Of a stretch of DNA of 64,000 bases, positions 21,401-29,997 are shown piece by piece. The notes under the pieces are model-generated. The model saw nothing but the letters and a program-made list of their open reading frames with translations, was not told the origin of the DNA and did no database searches. Each line of letters starts with the position of its first letter. Position 1 is the first letter of the stretch. This DNA comes from Durusdinium trenchii (lineage: Eukaryota; Sar; Dinophyceae; Suessiales; Symbiodiniaceae), in assembly GCA_963970005.1 (NCBI GenBank), contig CAXAMN010021751.1:314520-378519 (forward strand), in the 5' to 3' direction. The position numbers were made by a program, and so were the translations under genes.

Positions 21401-23887
21401 TCGGATCCAGAAGAGCAAGAGCACTCAGTTCACGATCATTGGGAGGTAGACGAAGAAGCTAGGACGCTAACAAGAATACACTCGTCTCCTAGGAGAAAGG
21501 CGTTCTGCCCGGGTGACGCGCCATCTTGTCCAGTCGACATGTCACGGATCAAAGATGATAGGATGACTTACCGTCAGGGAAGTCAATTCGGCTCATCAGA
21601 TTTTGAGGATTGTGTCAAGGACTATTGGCGACACTCAGGTAGGGGTACGCATACCAAAACGCACCTCCGATGGACAGGCAAGACTGTGTTCACCCTTAGG
21701 GGAAACCATGCTGAATCGGAAAACGAGGAAGCTAAATCGGCTGCGATAGCATTATGCAGCACCCCAAAGCGTATGAAAACGATCCCATTGAAGGATATCA
21801 TTGTCCCAACGTTCGTCTCCATTAGCAAGGCCAAGAGCGAGGAGAGTAAAGAGCACAGAATAACTGATGTCAACTTGAGACGACATGACGGGAAAATCGC
21901 ATATCGGTACCAGTTCGCGTTGTGCGAGGAAGACGACAACCTTGCCGCCCGCGACGAACAGATTGTAATCGATCTGTACGATATAGGTAAAGAACCCGCA
22001 TTCATCCTACTGTGTTCAGAGGAATGCAATCACTTCACCCACCTAGCGGCGAAGCACGACTGCACCATCGTCACTGTATCTCAGAGCGACGACCTCACGT
22101 CACCGTATGGAATTGCACGTGCGCTTGCAGCGGTGCGTTCGGAGAAGGATGCAGTAATGTTTGCAGGACCCTGCACAGGCGGATCGGCGTGGTCGAGATA
22201 CAACGCTAAAGTTAGCGACGCGATAGCTAAATCTATAGAACTCAAGCGAGCACTATACTGGGACCTCTGGGAACGTTTTGAAACTGTTATGGTTCGTGTT
22301 TTGAAGATCGGAGCCGCCGCACTGTTTGAACTACCACGATATTGTGCATACTGGAAAGATCAAAGGGTTCAAAGCTTAGTGAACGGCACTGATTGCGACT
22401 GTCATGTGTTTGATGGATGCATGTATGGGTTAGGTGCTGAGTTCAACGATTCGCATTCCGACAAGAAATTCATCAAGAAACCTTGGAAGATTGTATCATG
22501 GAATCTTGAGTTTGGTAACCAACTCAGCAGAACATGTGACAAGAGCCATAATCATAGAGATTGTGCAGGTAAGTACACTAAGACTACTCAATTGTATAAT
22601 AAGAAGATAGTCGGCATCATCCTGAAGACCGTGACCAAGAGAATCGCTGCACTTCAGAAGTCTGAGAAGATGATGCATGCCGTTCCGTGCCTTATGATTC
22701 GAGCCTTGGGTAGTTCCTTCAATGAGCGTTATGTGTGTGATGCAACATCAAACAAGACTGTGTACACACGTTATGAGCAAGGGACACAAACATCACACGC
22801 ACGACGAATCGAACCACATGACATCCATGATTGTCAGGCTTGTTATGTTTGTTCGTGTGACCACAACATTGCTTCACCCGTACGCTTTAGCGACGTGGCT
22901 ATGGAGTCTGTTGGTGGTGCCATGAACTATAACAGCAACACGGGCGGCTACCCGACTTTCATCATCAAGATCCTCGATGGCCTGGTTGAGATGAAGGAGA
23001 GAGGGCAGATCGCCCTGCCTCCAAGGATGTCAAGGAGTACGCATGGGTTGGATGTGGTTGAAGCATGGATTGCCGTCGGCATTCCTCCGCTCGTCCCGAT
23101 ATCCATCAACTATGCGATGTCCAGGACGAAATCCGACGACACCAAATTCTTGACCGCTTCACTGAAGAAGTTAGTAGGCTACATGAACGAGGACGAGAAG
23201 AAAGAGATTACAGGCGACTTAGTAAGACGCTATAAGCTATCCATGGCCACCATCAAGGGGCGCTTCGGGAACGATGCGAATGGGGTTTTCAGTAACCTCT
23301 CTCGCTACCTCGTGGAGCCTGAGGAGATTGGGGCGATCGATGACTTATGGGACGACGTCCGCGACTTCATCAACAACGGCAGATTCAATGACACTATGGT
23401 TGCCTACCAACAATGGAGGAACCTGTCCGGGTCGGCCAAGGAGAGCATGAACATGCGTGAAGCCGCGGATCCGTCAGATCATGTCTATGCTACCCGCCTA
23501 GAAAGTTACTACACAATCTTCAGCTCGATCTTCTACCACACCTCTGACAAGCTCACCAATCGAAACGCAAAGGAGAAGGTGAAAGAGCTGATAGATACGG
23601 TGAACAGAGAAGTTCGTAACATGGCACTCGCAATAAGGGTCCACAACTTGGACAGCACATTGGACAAGATCCATGTGATTGACGTGCTCGAGGACCTGGT
23701 TGCCAGGAGGAGAGGGTTGCCGAAGTACAGGTCGGCGGCTCAGAACCATATGGAGACCTTTTTAGGCTCCATGAGTGTTATGGTGAAGTACCTCGACATA
23801 CCTCGACAACTGCAAGCCTGCGGTAGCCATGATAATACCAGAAGAACTCAGATTCATGAGGGAGAAAGTCATGCCGATGATCAATGA
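18428..23887 (+). CDS. Reverse transcriptase-RNase H with 1,050-residue C-terminal extension (ORF4)
   Basis: 1819 codons. Residues 1-45 are Lys-rich, a possible nuclear targeting tail. Copia RT follows: MCRVNKALYGHPDSGTMW and the catalytic YVDD at 393-396. RNase H has Asp617 (FADADYAG), Glu662 (STPEAE) and closes with ADIHTKGF near 757. The remaining residues have no counterpart in standard copia elements. About 1190-1400 forms a conserved-looking block: VMFAGPCTGGSAW with Cys1249, LFELPRYCAYW, FDGCMYGL, KKPWKIVSWN and CDKSHNHRDCAGKYT. I have seen this block in other predicted dinoflagellate retroelement proteins; the Pro-Cys and the later Glu suggest a cytosine-5 methyltransferase-like fold, which is inference. 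A Cys cluster (CQACYVCSC) and an alpha-helical tail follow. The frame is broken near 23800 by a 10-bp tandem duplication and continues in the next ORF. Confidence 0.85.
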   Translation: MKDLEDVKKDDDGGSEKKSKKDKKDKKAKKDKKSKKEKKSKDKGEKGDGEPGLAMPTTFREWDTDDDEDPWSPKSFTSESTCIPSDEEFLTDWDESAMWEDNDDNLAMAAWKTENVYNPLNGKVCCCITGDPTDNDIIDEPFPTMPCVVRDTQHRPKLMGNRLFNAVVSRPVSRAEILSNKKAMQSMLDEWGGLWDEETFDGSWLREYDEIVATSKKKGEEVHLARVHGICVEKNYQLPDDDPTRKFKGRGVLLGDQVKNQNFEAALFQDLGNSPATFEAARWADFYGCLEGNDVQMADAIRAYIQALLGGVPCWAELPWEAWPKHLQEEITRRGLKRPMCRVNKALYGHPDSGTMWEQHCDESVRALEFKPVGPEWPSMYYHEKLDLLLVIYVDDLKLAGPKGNLKKGWDLLRSKLRVEPETEVGLYLGCVLSKGEDKLADGSKVTTMTYDMSALLKMSVVKYLDIVGKDTVLKKVATPMLPDVTKDHPSRAPCSTHKGLAVTCTWCGTCFLPDQAASKARSTDDDVKSDTKEQPRGTLAPHAASLLMKLLYAARIARFDLLRAINVLARNVTKWTVADDAKLHHLMCYVHHSADQKMVGWVGDSKADLSLALFADADYAGCGQSLKSTSGAHMHAQGKRTRFPLAGGSKRQGCVSHSTPEAEIVAADYALRTLGIPSISAWETLMRTPPRIVFYDDNQAMINVMRSGRNPTMRHMERTHGISITWLYEMFKRDYLLLVYEVTARMAADIHTKGFDDANSWKHACMLINILSDDGLRSQALLDLMKPTHDGLSYAKQLQKDRHSKVPTYPYTTIPVVPPQLYQPGLSSKEGLQEIPGCDPYVMVRTPKLYRLRPPRAPPDMAYLRSTWILQDAQWQQIEDKVDPHLEPVRFDRWVERAFFQFHPLSSPLPEASAPASSHFNVATLPHLLFSLRPLVQCRELQQTLRDSSLYLSIHHCSTSALHVLNALTRLVHGGNGGSGGSSMIFDNFVSDPEEQEHSVHDHWEVDEEARTLTRIHSSPRRKAFCPGDAPSCPVDMSRIKDDRMTYRQGSQFGSSDFEDCVKDYWRHSGRGTHTKTHLRWTGKTVFTLRGNHAESENEEAKSAAIALCSTPKRMKTIPLKDIIVPTFVSISKAKSEESKEHRITDVNLRRHDGKIAYRYQFALCEEDDNLAARDEQIVIDLYDIGKEPAFILLCSEECNHFTHLAAKHDCTIVTVSQSDDLTSPYGIARALAAVRSEKDAVMFAGPCTGGSAWSRYNAKVSDAIAKSIELKRALYWDLWERFETVMVRVLKIGAAALFELPRYCAYWKDQRVQSLVNGTDCDCHVFDGCMYGLGAEFNDSHSDKKFIKKPWKIVSWNLEFGNQLSRTCDKSHNHRDCAGKYTKTTQLYNKKIVGIILKTVTKRIAALQKSEKMMHAVPCLMIRALGSSFNERYVCDATSNKTVYTRYEQGTQTSHARRIEPHDIHDCQACYVCSCDHNIASPVRFSDVAMESVGGAMNYNSNTGGYPTFIIKILDGLVEMKERGQIALPPRMSRSTHGLDVVEAWIAVGIPPLVPISINYAMSRTKSDDTKFLTASLKKLVGYMNEDEKKEITGDLVRRYKLSMATIKGRFGNDANGVFSNLSRYLVEPEEIGAIDDLWDDVRDFINNGRFNDTMVAYQQWRNLSGSAKESMNMREAADPSDHVYATRLESYYTIFSSIFYHTSDKLTNRNAKEKVKELIDTVNREVRNMALAIRVHNLDSTLDKIHVIDVLEDLVARRRGLPKYRSAAQNHMETFLGSMSVMVKYLDIPRQLQACGSHDNTRRTQIHEGESHADDQ
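23789..23808 (+). repeat. 10-bp tandem duplication at a frame break
   Basis: TACCTCGACA occurs twice without spacer (23789-23798, 23799-23808). Omitting one copy would connect the RT ORF directly with the 23829 frame. Confidence 0.9.
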
Positions 23888-26800
23888 GTGGATCCCGGTT
23901 GAACCCACGATGTTTCGAGTTCAGTACAACGCAGCTGCAGCGGAGAGCGGGAGGCAAGATGAGTACAACCGACGGAGCAGCGCCTTCAAATCCTACACCG
24001 ACTACATCGAGGAGTTGAAGAAGAAAATCGAGGACAAAATTATCCCCTCGTTGCCGTTTTGGAACATGCAGGATAGCGAAGGTCCTGAGCCTCCTGACGT
24101 TGCTCATAGGCCAAAGTGGTGCCCGCCTCTTCAGATATATGGTGACTTCACAAGGCCGACGGCCAAGCCAATGCCTCGCGCACCAAGACCTCCTCCGCCG
24201 CCACCGTCATTTGAACAACAGAACTTTTCGGAACGCCCTTCCGATAGTTCAACTGGGTATGGGTCGACATCCTATAAGCGGTGGGGAAGAACAGGTGGAT
24301 CAACATCCGCTGGTGCGACATCAAGGGACATCTCAGTCACCACGTGGTTTAGGATGCCGTTTCCGATGGGATCAGATAAGCACTACGTGTTCGGGAAAGA
24401 CTATTTCTCGCGAGACATGAAGGTCTACGCAATGGTCAGCGCCAATCAGGTGCCATCCGGGCACACCGTAGAAGGTCCCTGTACCGTTAACGGACAGATG
24501 ACATGGCTGCAGTACTTACGAAGGTTGACGTCGTATTTGATGTTCTGGCATGGGGGGTACCAAGAGACGGTGATCGACCGGAACTACCACAAAGAAGACG
24601 CCCATTGGTTCGCCCAATATACCAACATCTACGACTCAACACAAGTGTCACTTGCTGGAGGGCTACCATCTCCGAGGACGCTATACAACCTTTGTTACCC
24701 AATGGAAGCCAAGGTGAGTGACGAAGCGGAATTGGAGCTAAGGATGCGTGAAACATTGAAGGGCTTCATCCCAAGTGTCACGTGCCAGCCAGCGTCTCGC
24801 ACCATCGATGGTGGGAGTGTGCACTGTGAGTTCATTGGCGCCATGAAGACCAGTAAGGTGATTCTGATGTCGGACTTTGGGTACATAACCAAGTCGAACT
24901 CCGGGAAACAGACAGTGTTCGCCCAGAGCTTATTGTCACTTGGATGGGATAAGGTCATCAACATGTCATGTACGCCTGAGTACAAGAGGGGAGTGGTGAC
25001 GGATCCATATGGCTTCATCGACTTCATTCATGATCGAATTGATGATGTCAAACGCCATGAACCCACCTCCATCCATGTGTGGTTGTCATTGAGCCACCTA
25101 GTGACTGCGGGCGAGAAGGGGACATACAAGACAGTGATTGTTCCCACGGACTTCGTTCCAAGACTTAGGGACGCGATCGTCAAACTTGACACATGCTGCC
25201 AGCTACCTACATTCGTGAGGGTTTGCGCAGACGTGGAGTTTCACCATGCCGTCGGTTCGTTCGGCAAGATCGCCAACATGATCAAGGACGAGCTATCGCT
25301 GAATGGCATGATGTCCACGACGTCGGACAGATTCTGGCGAGCCATTTCGGTCGCCGGAGGCGGTCACCCCTACTCTATGAAGTCTGGAACCTCTTTGGTC
25401 CACGCTGTCATGGAAAAGTATTTGTTCAGAGAAAAGATGCTCGCTTCTTGCTTCATGGCACCGGATCCCTTGACCGAAGCGAATAGCCTCCATGATCCCA
25501 ACTTGGAACACGTGTTGCAGGACAAAGAGAGGTTGTATCAGTACTTGTTCGGAGACTCCGTGAGGGGAAGTCAGGCATATCAGTCCACTGCGGGAGCTTC
25601 AGGTGAGAACGAGTCTGAGCGAAGGAAGAGGGAGAAGGTAAGGAGAGAGAACAAAATGCCATGGATGGATGAGTACTGGGGAGTCCTTCAACCAGAGCCA
25701 ATCTACTCGAGGACTCAAAGGTGGTACGTCATCGATGACTTCAAGGAGGGTGAGGAGATTTGCTGCGACTACTGCTTGGTCTGCAATCCCATAGACTCCG
25801 ATCAGAAAGATGATTGCTATGCAGAATGCATCAACGGAGCAGCAAATAGATGCCGTGGAATGTCCGCAGAAGACTACGTCCAGAAGCGGCTCCATGCATG
25901 TGCTCGAATGCTTTACAACTTCGGCATGGGGCAGACGGTATCATCTCCCACCGTCATGATCTCTGAGATGAACCCGCACGTAGACTTGATGAAGTTCTTA
26001 CACGAAGCGATGGTCATCTTCAACGGGAACCCAGGTTTCCAAAAGGAGATCTCGTTCTTCGGGGGGATCAGGTTGTCATCAACAATGACGGAGAATTTCT
26101 TCAAGACGAGGAGAGGGCCCAGCATCCATGTGGAAAAGCAGATAGTTGGCAGCGCCAAGTACTACCAGGGATCCTATGACCTTGGCAACGTATGCTACAC
26201 CAAATACCTCAAGACCATACTGGAGCCCGAGGTATTCCGAAATATGTTCGGAGATGATCCCTCGGAGGAACGGGTAGGTGATATGGTGGAAGCGCTGCTG
26301 GACATGTTAGAAGTTGCTCAACTTTTCAAACACCTGTTCGTAGGATGGGGTGACATTGAGGCTTTGAGGACGGGATTAGAAGAATCCATCAAGCGCGTCA
26401 CTGCATCGCTGTACGACAGGACAACGTATGAGAACCGAAAGCGATCGATGATCAGAACATTGGACCCGCACTCTGAAGAGGCGGCAAACGTGGCACTGAT
26501 TCTCGTTCGCATGAGGACCATGCCGCCTCCTGAATTCGATATCGACCACTTCTTCGAAATTGGGAAAGAACCAGAACAGGGAGCAGAAGCTACTGACCAG
26601 CCCGAGGCCGAAGGTGTCGATATGGAAACTGAGGGTGAGCAGGAGAGGGAGGAGCAAGACGTTGACATGTCCGATCCGAAGACATCAATACTGCAAGCCA
26701 TCGACGAGTTCGAGAAGAAGATCGGGCAAGCAGAATTCTGCATCCACTGCGTGAAGTCGGGACACACAACTCTCAATTGCGAGAAGATCCCTTCATCTTC

Positions 26801-28022
26801 ACCCACAGTCACCTCAGTGCTGAGCGATTGGAAAAAGAGAGTGAAGGGAGAGGTTGCACCCGACGATGTACCATCCGGACATCCAGCAGAGGAGCCTAAG
26901 AAGAAGAAGCAGAGAGCATCGCCTACTCCAGATAGGAAGGTCGACAGCGAGTTCAGGCGAAAGGAAATGTTGAAAGCAAGAGTCGTGACAATGTTTGACC
27001 ATGACGGGTTCACCTTGATTGAAAGTGCCGATGGAGTCGAAGGAGGGACACATTCCTACAATGGGCGGAAGCTTGCGGAAGTTGGCCCTAGGGATATGAG
27101 GGTGGTGTATGAGTTTGTTGAGAGGGCATTTGTACACTCCAGCTCCCTCAAACCAAAGGCATGTCATCAATTCTACCCCCTACCGACAAAGGGGGAGAAG
27201 GGATACAAGCCGATCGACCCCATGACGATGATCGGGAAAGTTGAGCTAGTACCGATCAACGGAGTCACTTTCGCTGCACAGAACTCCGACTATGGCAACC
27301 TCAAGTATCCGACTCGAGAATGTCGAGTACCTGAATACAGCCAAGCGAGTCAGGCCCTGAGTCGCCGATTGGGAGCGAAGCTGAGGCATCGAATTGGACG
27401 CCAGTTCAGGACTGGTGGAAGACTCACACCAATCAAATGCGATGAGGGCGCATGGGTGTCATGGGAAGACCTGTTAGCTGATAACGCAGTTTGGGAAGAC
27501 GGTTATCACTATGGCAACATTGACATCGTGACCAAGAAGGCGCGTTTGGAAAAGTACCTCGACCAGAACTACGAGTGTTTCCGCATAACCAAGAGGATCA
27601 GATTCCAAATGTTGGCAGTTCGCGTTCACCCTGATGAACTCAATGATCCTGATGATCCGATGGAGAAGGAATGGATTGACGAGCTCAAGGGCATGGGAAT
27701 CTCCAAAGGAAGACTCCACAATAGCGATGGATGGTGCTTTCCCGTGGCTGTAAGAGCAACCCCAGCACACTCGTCGGACGGTGGAGGTTATGACGTTACC
27801 ATCAACATCGACCACATTGGATCGAGAATGACCAACGACATGGCCCTATCCATGGTGACTGCATTTCACGCTACCAATCTTGGAGCGCTGACTTCAATCA
27901 TGCGACGGGGGGCTAGTGCCAGGAGGTCTCGGTACATCGGGAAGGGATTCTATCCACTTCACATGTTTTCCGCCATGGGCCTGGGAGCAGGGCTACAAGG
28001 GAAAACCTTGGCTGGGTCGTAA
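23829..28022 (+). CDS. Large accessory protein of the retrotransposon (ORF5)
   Basis: 1397 codons; probably the continuation of the RT polyprotein and not a separate start, because a 10-bp duplication separates the frames. Residues about 120-135 are proline-rich. About 180-540 is a globular region I cannot assign (SKVILMSDFGYITKS, VINMSCTPEYKRGV, IHVWLSLSHLV). A Cys-rich patch lies near 640-680 (EEICCDYCLVCNP). Cys971 starts a perfect CCHC zinc knuckle, C-X2-C-X4-H-X4-C (FCIHCVKSGHTTLNC), the nucleic-acid-binding motif missing from this element's Gag. From about 1338 the sequence FHATNLGALTSIMRRGA resembles the start of the Tpt1/KptA RNA 2'-phosphotransferase fold, continued in the next frame. 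The shift near 27930-28020 fits a single-base change in a G-run. Confidence 0.7.
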   Translation: MIIPEELRFMREKVMPMINEWIPVEPTMFRVQYNAAAAESGRQDEYNRRSSAFKSYTDYIEELKKKIEDKIIPSLPFWNMQDSEGPEPPDVAHRPKWCPPLQIYGDFTRPTAKPMPRAPRPPPPPPSFEQQNFSERPSDSSTGYGSTSYKRWGRTGGSTSAGATSRDISVTTWFRMPFPMGSDKHYVFGKDYFSRDMKVYAMVSANQVPSGHTVEGPCTVNGQMTWLQYLRRLTSYLMFWHGGYQETVIDRNYHKEDAHWFAQYTNIYDSTQVSLAGGLPSPRTLYNLCYPMEAKVSDEAELELRMRETLKGFIPSVTCQPASRTIDGGSVHCEFIGAMKTSKVILMSDFGYITKSNSGKQTVFAQSLLSLGWDKVINMSCTPEYKRGVVTDPYGFIDFIHDRIDDVKRHEPTSIHVWLSLSHLVTAGEKGTYKTVIVPTDFVPRLRDAIVKLDTCCQLPTFVRVCADVEFHHAVGSFGKIANMIKDELSLNGMMSTTSDRFWRAISVAGGGHPYSMKSGTSLVHAVMEKYLFREKMLASCFMAPDPLTEANSLHDPNLEHVLQDKERLYQYLFGDSVRGSQAYQSTAGASGENESERRKREKVRRENKMPWMDEYWGVLQPEPIYSRTQRWYVIDDFKEGEEICCDYCLVCNPIDSDQKDDCYAECINGAANRCRGMSAEDYVQKRLHACARMLYNFGMGQTVSSPTVMISEMNPHVDLMKFLHEAMVIFNGNPGFQKEISFFGGIRLSSTMTENFFKTRRGPSIHVEKQIVGSAKYYQGSYDLGNVCYTKYLKTILEPEVFRNMFGDDPSEERVGDMVEALLDMLEVAQLFKHLFVGWGDIEALRTGLEESIKRVTASLYDRTTYENRKRSMIRTLDPHSEEAANVALILVRMRTMPPPEFDIDHFFEIGKEPEQGAEATDQPEAEGVDMETEGEQEREEQDVDMSDPKTSILQAIDEFEKKIGQAEFCIHCVKSGHTTLNCEKIPSSSPTVTSVLSDWKKRVKGEVAPDDVPSGHPAEEPKKKKQRASPTPDRKVDSEFRRKEMLKARVVTMFDHDGFTLIESADGVEGGTHSYNGRKLAEVGPRDMRVVYEFVERAFVHSSSLKPKACHQFYPLPTKGEKGYKPIDPMTMIGKVELVPINGVTFAAQNSDYGNLKYPTRECRVPEYSQASQALSRRLGAKLRHRIGRQFRTGGRLTPIKCDEGAWVSWEDLLADNAVWEDGYHYGNIDIVTKKARLEKYLDQNYECFRITKRIRFQMLAVRVHPDELNDPDDPMEKEWIDELKGMGISKGRLHNSDGWCFPVAVRATPAHSSDGGGYDVTINIDHIGSRMTNDMALSMVTAFHATNLGALTSIMRRGASARRSRYIGKGFYPLHMFSAMGLGAGLQGKTLAGS

Positions 28023-28281
28023 GGTCGCATTGAGTGACCGCCCGGTGGTTCTATACATTCCGGTGTCGAAACTGCAGGAGTACGGGCTTCTCATCTCAGC
28101 GACTGGATCTCTATTGGTTGAGGACGTCGTTCCCTTCGATGAGGTCAAAGGGGCATGGTTGCAATGCGACAATGCAGAACCCGGACAGCCTGAGGAAATC
28201 GAATGGATCAGGTTACTCAATAGAGACCCGACCCTGGAAGCTACCTTGTTCTGGAGTCCAAATACGGAAACCCGACCATGA
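27916..28281 (+). CDS. Accessory segment, possible RNA 2'-phosphotransferase-like C-terminus (ORF6)
   Basis: 121 codons; the region from about residue 15 (HFTCFPPWAWEQ) onward likely continues ORF5. RPVVLYIPVSKLQEYGLLISATGSLLVEDVVP has the pattern of the KptA/Tpt1 C-terminal half: a hydrophobic strand, then a 'fxxSxNGvxLtxgxVp'-like turn and strand. Those enzymes transfer a 2'-phosphate from RNA to NAD. The diagnostic Arg-His-Arg-Arg residues cannot be assigned with confidence, so activity is unproven. The stop codon overlaps the ATG of the next ORF as ATGA (28278-28281). Confidence 0.5.
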   Translation: MPGGLGTSGRDSIHFTCFPPWAWEQGYKGKPWLGRKVALSDRPVVLYIPVSKLQEYGLLISATGSLLVEDVVPFDEVKGAWLQCDNAEPGQPEEIEWIRLLNRDPTLEATLFWSPNTETRP

Positions 28282-29666
28282 CTCCACGCTATCAAAAGCT
28301 TGAGAGCTTAGCGATTGAAGTCCAGGATGATACTTACTCCGAGGACGACGCCAAAATCACAAAGCTGCTGAGCATGGTCGAGGAGAGCGGTGTTTACCCA
28401 GAGTATGATAGCACCGAATGGCAGGAAATCTTTGAGGAGATCGTGTACCGCCGAGCAATGAAAGACTATGACTCAAGACCGTGTCCCAACTGTCTTGGCG
28501 AAGTCGATGTGCGATTGACGATATGTCCGCACTGCGTGGCGGTTCTGATCGCAAATGGGAAGCTCACACATGTGGTACCCAAGGAGACAAGGGACCGCAA
28601 TCAACGATCACCTCCGAGAGACGTGCCAGCCAGTTCTTCCGGTGAAGCAACTTCTTCCGCAGGTGCAAACATCGATGAAGTCATCAAGAATGCACGCAAG
28701 ACAGCCGAAGAAGTCATTGACGTCGAGGAGTCCGAAGGTGAGGAAGACGAGGAAGTTCCTATCATCATGAAGGAACGACCGGACGAAGCCGAAGGCGAAC
28801 CCGAATATCGGGAGGTCCCTCAAGATGGGTACGGGAATGAACTTCCACAGCCTTTCCCCTTCGCAATTGACGAATTGCCGCAAGAAGCTGCGATCCCCAT
28901 CGACCACAACTTTGCAGTCACACAGCAATTTGATCTGAGGTTGATGAAGTTGATCAAGAGCTTGGCCAACGCAACGTTCGACATCAATTGCTTTGAGAGT
29001 CGTGAAGACGTACTGCGAAAGTTCGACGATGGACAGCGGCATGATACTCCATTCAATAGATGGCCATTAGTACCGAATGATCCAGATACTGGATTTCCAA
29101 GACGCCTTCAGAGAGCCGAAGTCGTAGGCATGAGCAAATGGACCAACGACACGTATGCAACAGAAGCGTGGCAGATCTATGAATTTCATGCCCACGTCAT
29201 TCACCCGATGATGATCACTGCAATCCGCTGCGGGCTTAGCCACAAGTATCTCAAAGAGGTCGGCAGCACCCGGCGTAACATGAGTGATCCGAAGGCTCAA
29301 AGATCTGAGACCCAGGAAGAGATCATCGAGAAACTGGCATTCATCTCAAATTTCATCAGACGCTTGATTAAGAAGACTTTCGGAGCGAGCCGATATAGTT
29401 ACTACCAGAAACCAGACGATGAAGGTGCCGCTCCTTACAAATTCATCGACATTAGCCCCGCCATCAAGTCAGAGCGGAAGAATGTCACAAAGGAGATCCT
29501 CGTTGCACGCCGCTACTACGGCATAGAGGTATCCGATACTCAAACGCAGAAGTTGAAGTCCTTCGAGGAGCAGATCCGGAGGGGAAACCCAAGGAACGTT
29601 GAGCTCATCAAGGACTACATTGGCTTTGTCGGAGCTGACTACATGCGACAACTCACGAATGGTTGA
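28278..29666 (+). CDS. Accessory zinc-ribbon protein of the retrotransposon (ORF7)
   Basis: 462 codons. CPNCLGEVDVRLTICPHC (about residues 74-91) is a classic two-CXXC zinc ribbon. An acidic low-complexity linker follows (EESEGEEDEEV), then a mostly helical C-terminal domain of about 250 residues (QFDLRLMKLIKSLANATFD, EKLAFISNFIRRLIKKTFG) that I do not recognise. The start overlaps the previous stop as ATGA, allowing termination-reinitiation; a frame break is the alternative, because the ORF7 frame is open for some codons upstream. It is the last ORF before the 3' LTR, the place where some plant copia elements carry an envelope-like gene, but no signal peptide or membrane segment is visible. 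Confidence 0.7.
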   Translation: MTPRYQKLESLAIEVQDDTYSEDDAKITKLLSMVEESGVYPEYDSTEWQEIFEEIVYRRAMKDYDSRPCPNCLGEVDVRLTICPHCVAVLIANGKLTHVVPKETRDRNQRSPPRDVPASSSGEATSSAGANIDEVIKNARKTAEEVIDVEESEGEEDEEVPIIMKERPDEAEGEPEYREVPQDGYGNELPQPFPFAIDELPQEAAIPIDHNFAVTQQFDLRLMKLIKSLANATFDINCFESREDVLRKFDDGQRHDTPFNRWPLVPNDPDTGFPRRLQRAEVVGMSKWTNDTYATEAWQIYEFHAHVIHPMMITAIRCGLSHKYLKEVGSTRRNMSDPKAQRSETQEEIIEKLAFISNFIRRLIKKTFGASRYSYYQKPDDEGAAPYKFIDISPAIKSERKNVTKEILVARRYYGIEVSDTQTQKLKSFEEQIRRGNPRNVELIKDYIGFVGADYMRQLTNG

Positions 29667-29985
29667 GCATCGGGGTCATACCGACATACTACTTCCGGTA
29701 CTTCAAGTACTGAGGGATCTTGGGTAATTCATGATGACCATTTTGGCATCATGGGAGTGAAATAGGATTATGTGTCACACCACCGGTAATCGCAGGATAC
29801 CACAGGTGGATGCACGTTTTCCGTTTGTAGCTCCGTTACCTGTTTGAACCAACTTTCAAGCGAATGCAAGATCGTTTGCTAATTCACATCAATAGGACAT
29901 ACTGATTGACCTCCAATGCACTTTTGAGAGCATGATTCGTTCTCCGGTTTTTACATCCACTCATCTCCCTTCCCCGTCGAAGCAC
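29667..29985 (+). other. 3' untranslated region of the retrotransposon
   Basis: About 320 bases between the last stop codon and the G-rich tract, without open frames. It contains a short palindromic stretch (ACTTCCGGTACTTCAAGTACTGA). Confidence 0.6.
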
Positions 29986-29997
29986 GGATGTGGGGGG
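29986..29997 (+). promoter_or_regulatory. Polypurine tract
   Basis: GGATGTGGGGGG abuts the TG of the 3' LTR. The six-G run directly at the LTR border is the expected primer for plus-strand synthesis; two T interruptions make it imperfect. Confidence 0.65.

Noticed and set aside
26318..27013. 231-codon minus-strand ORF inside the retrotransposon
   Set aside because: Antisense shadow of ORF5, which has clear domain motifs on the plus strand; Ser-rich composition mirrors the plus-strand acidic residues.
29738..29752. ACCATTTTGGCATCA as a leader relict in the element's 3' region
   Set aside because: The match stops after CCATTTTGGC and lacks CTCAAG.
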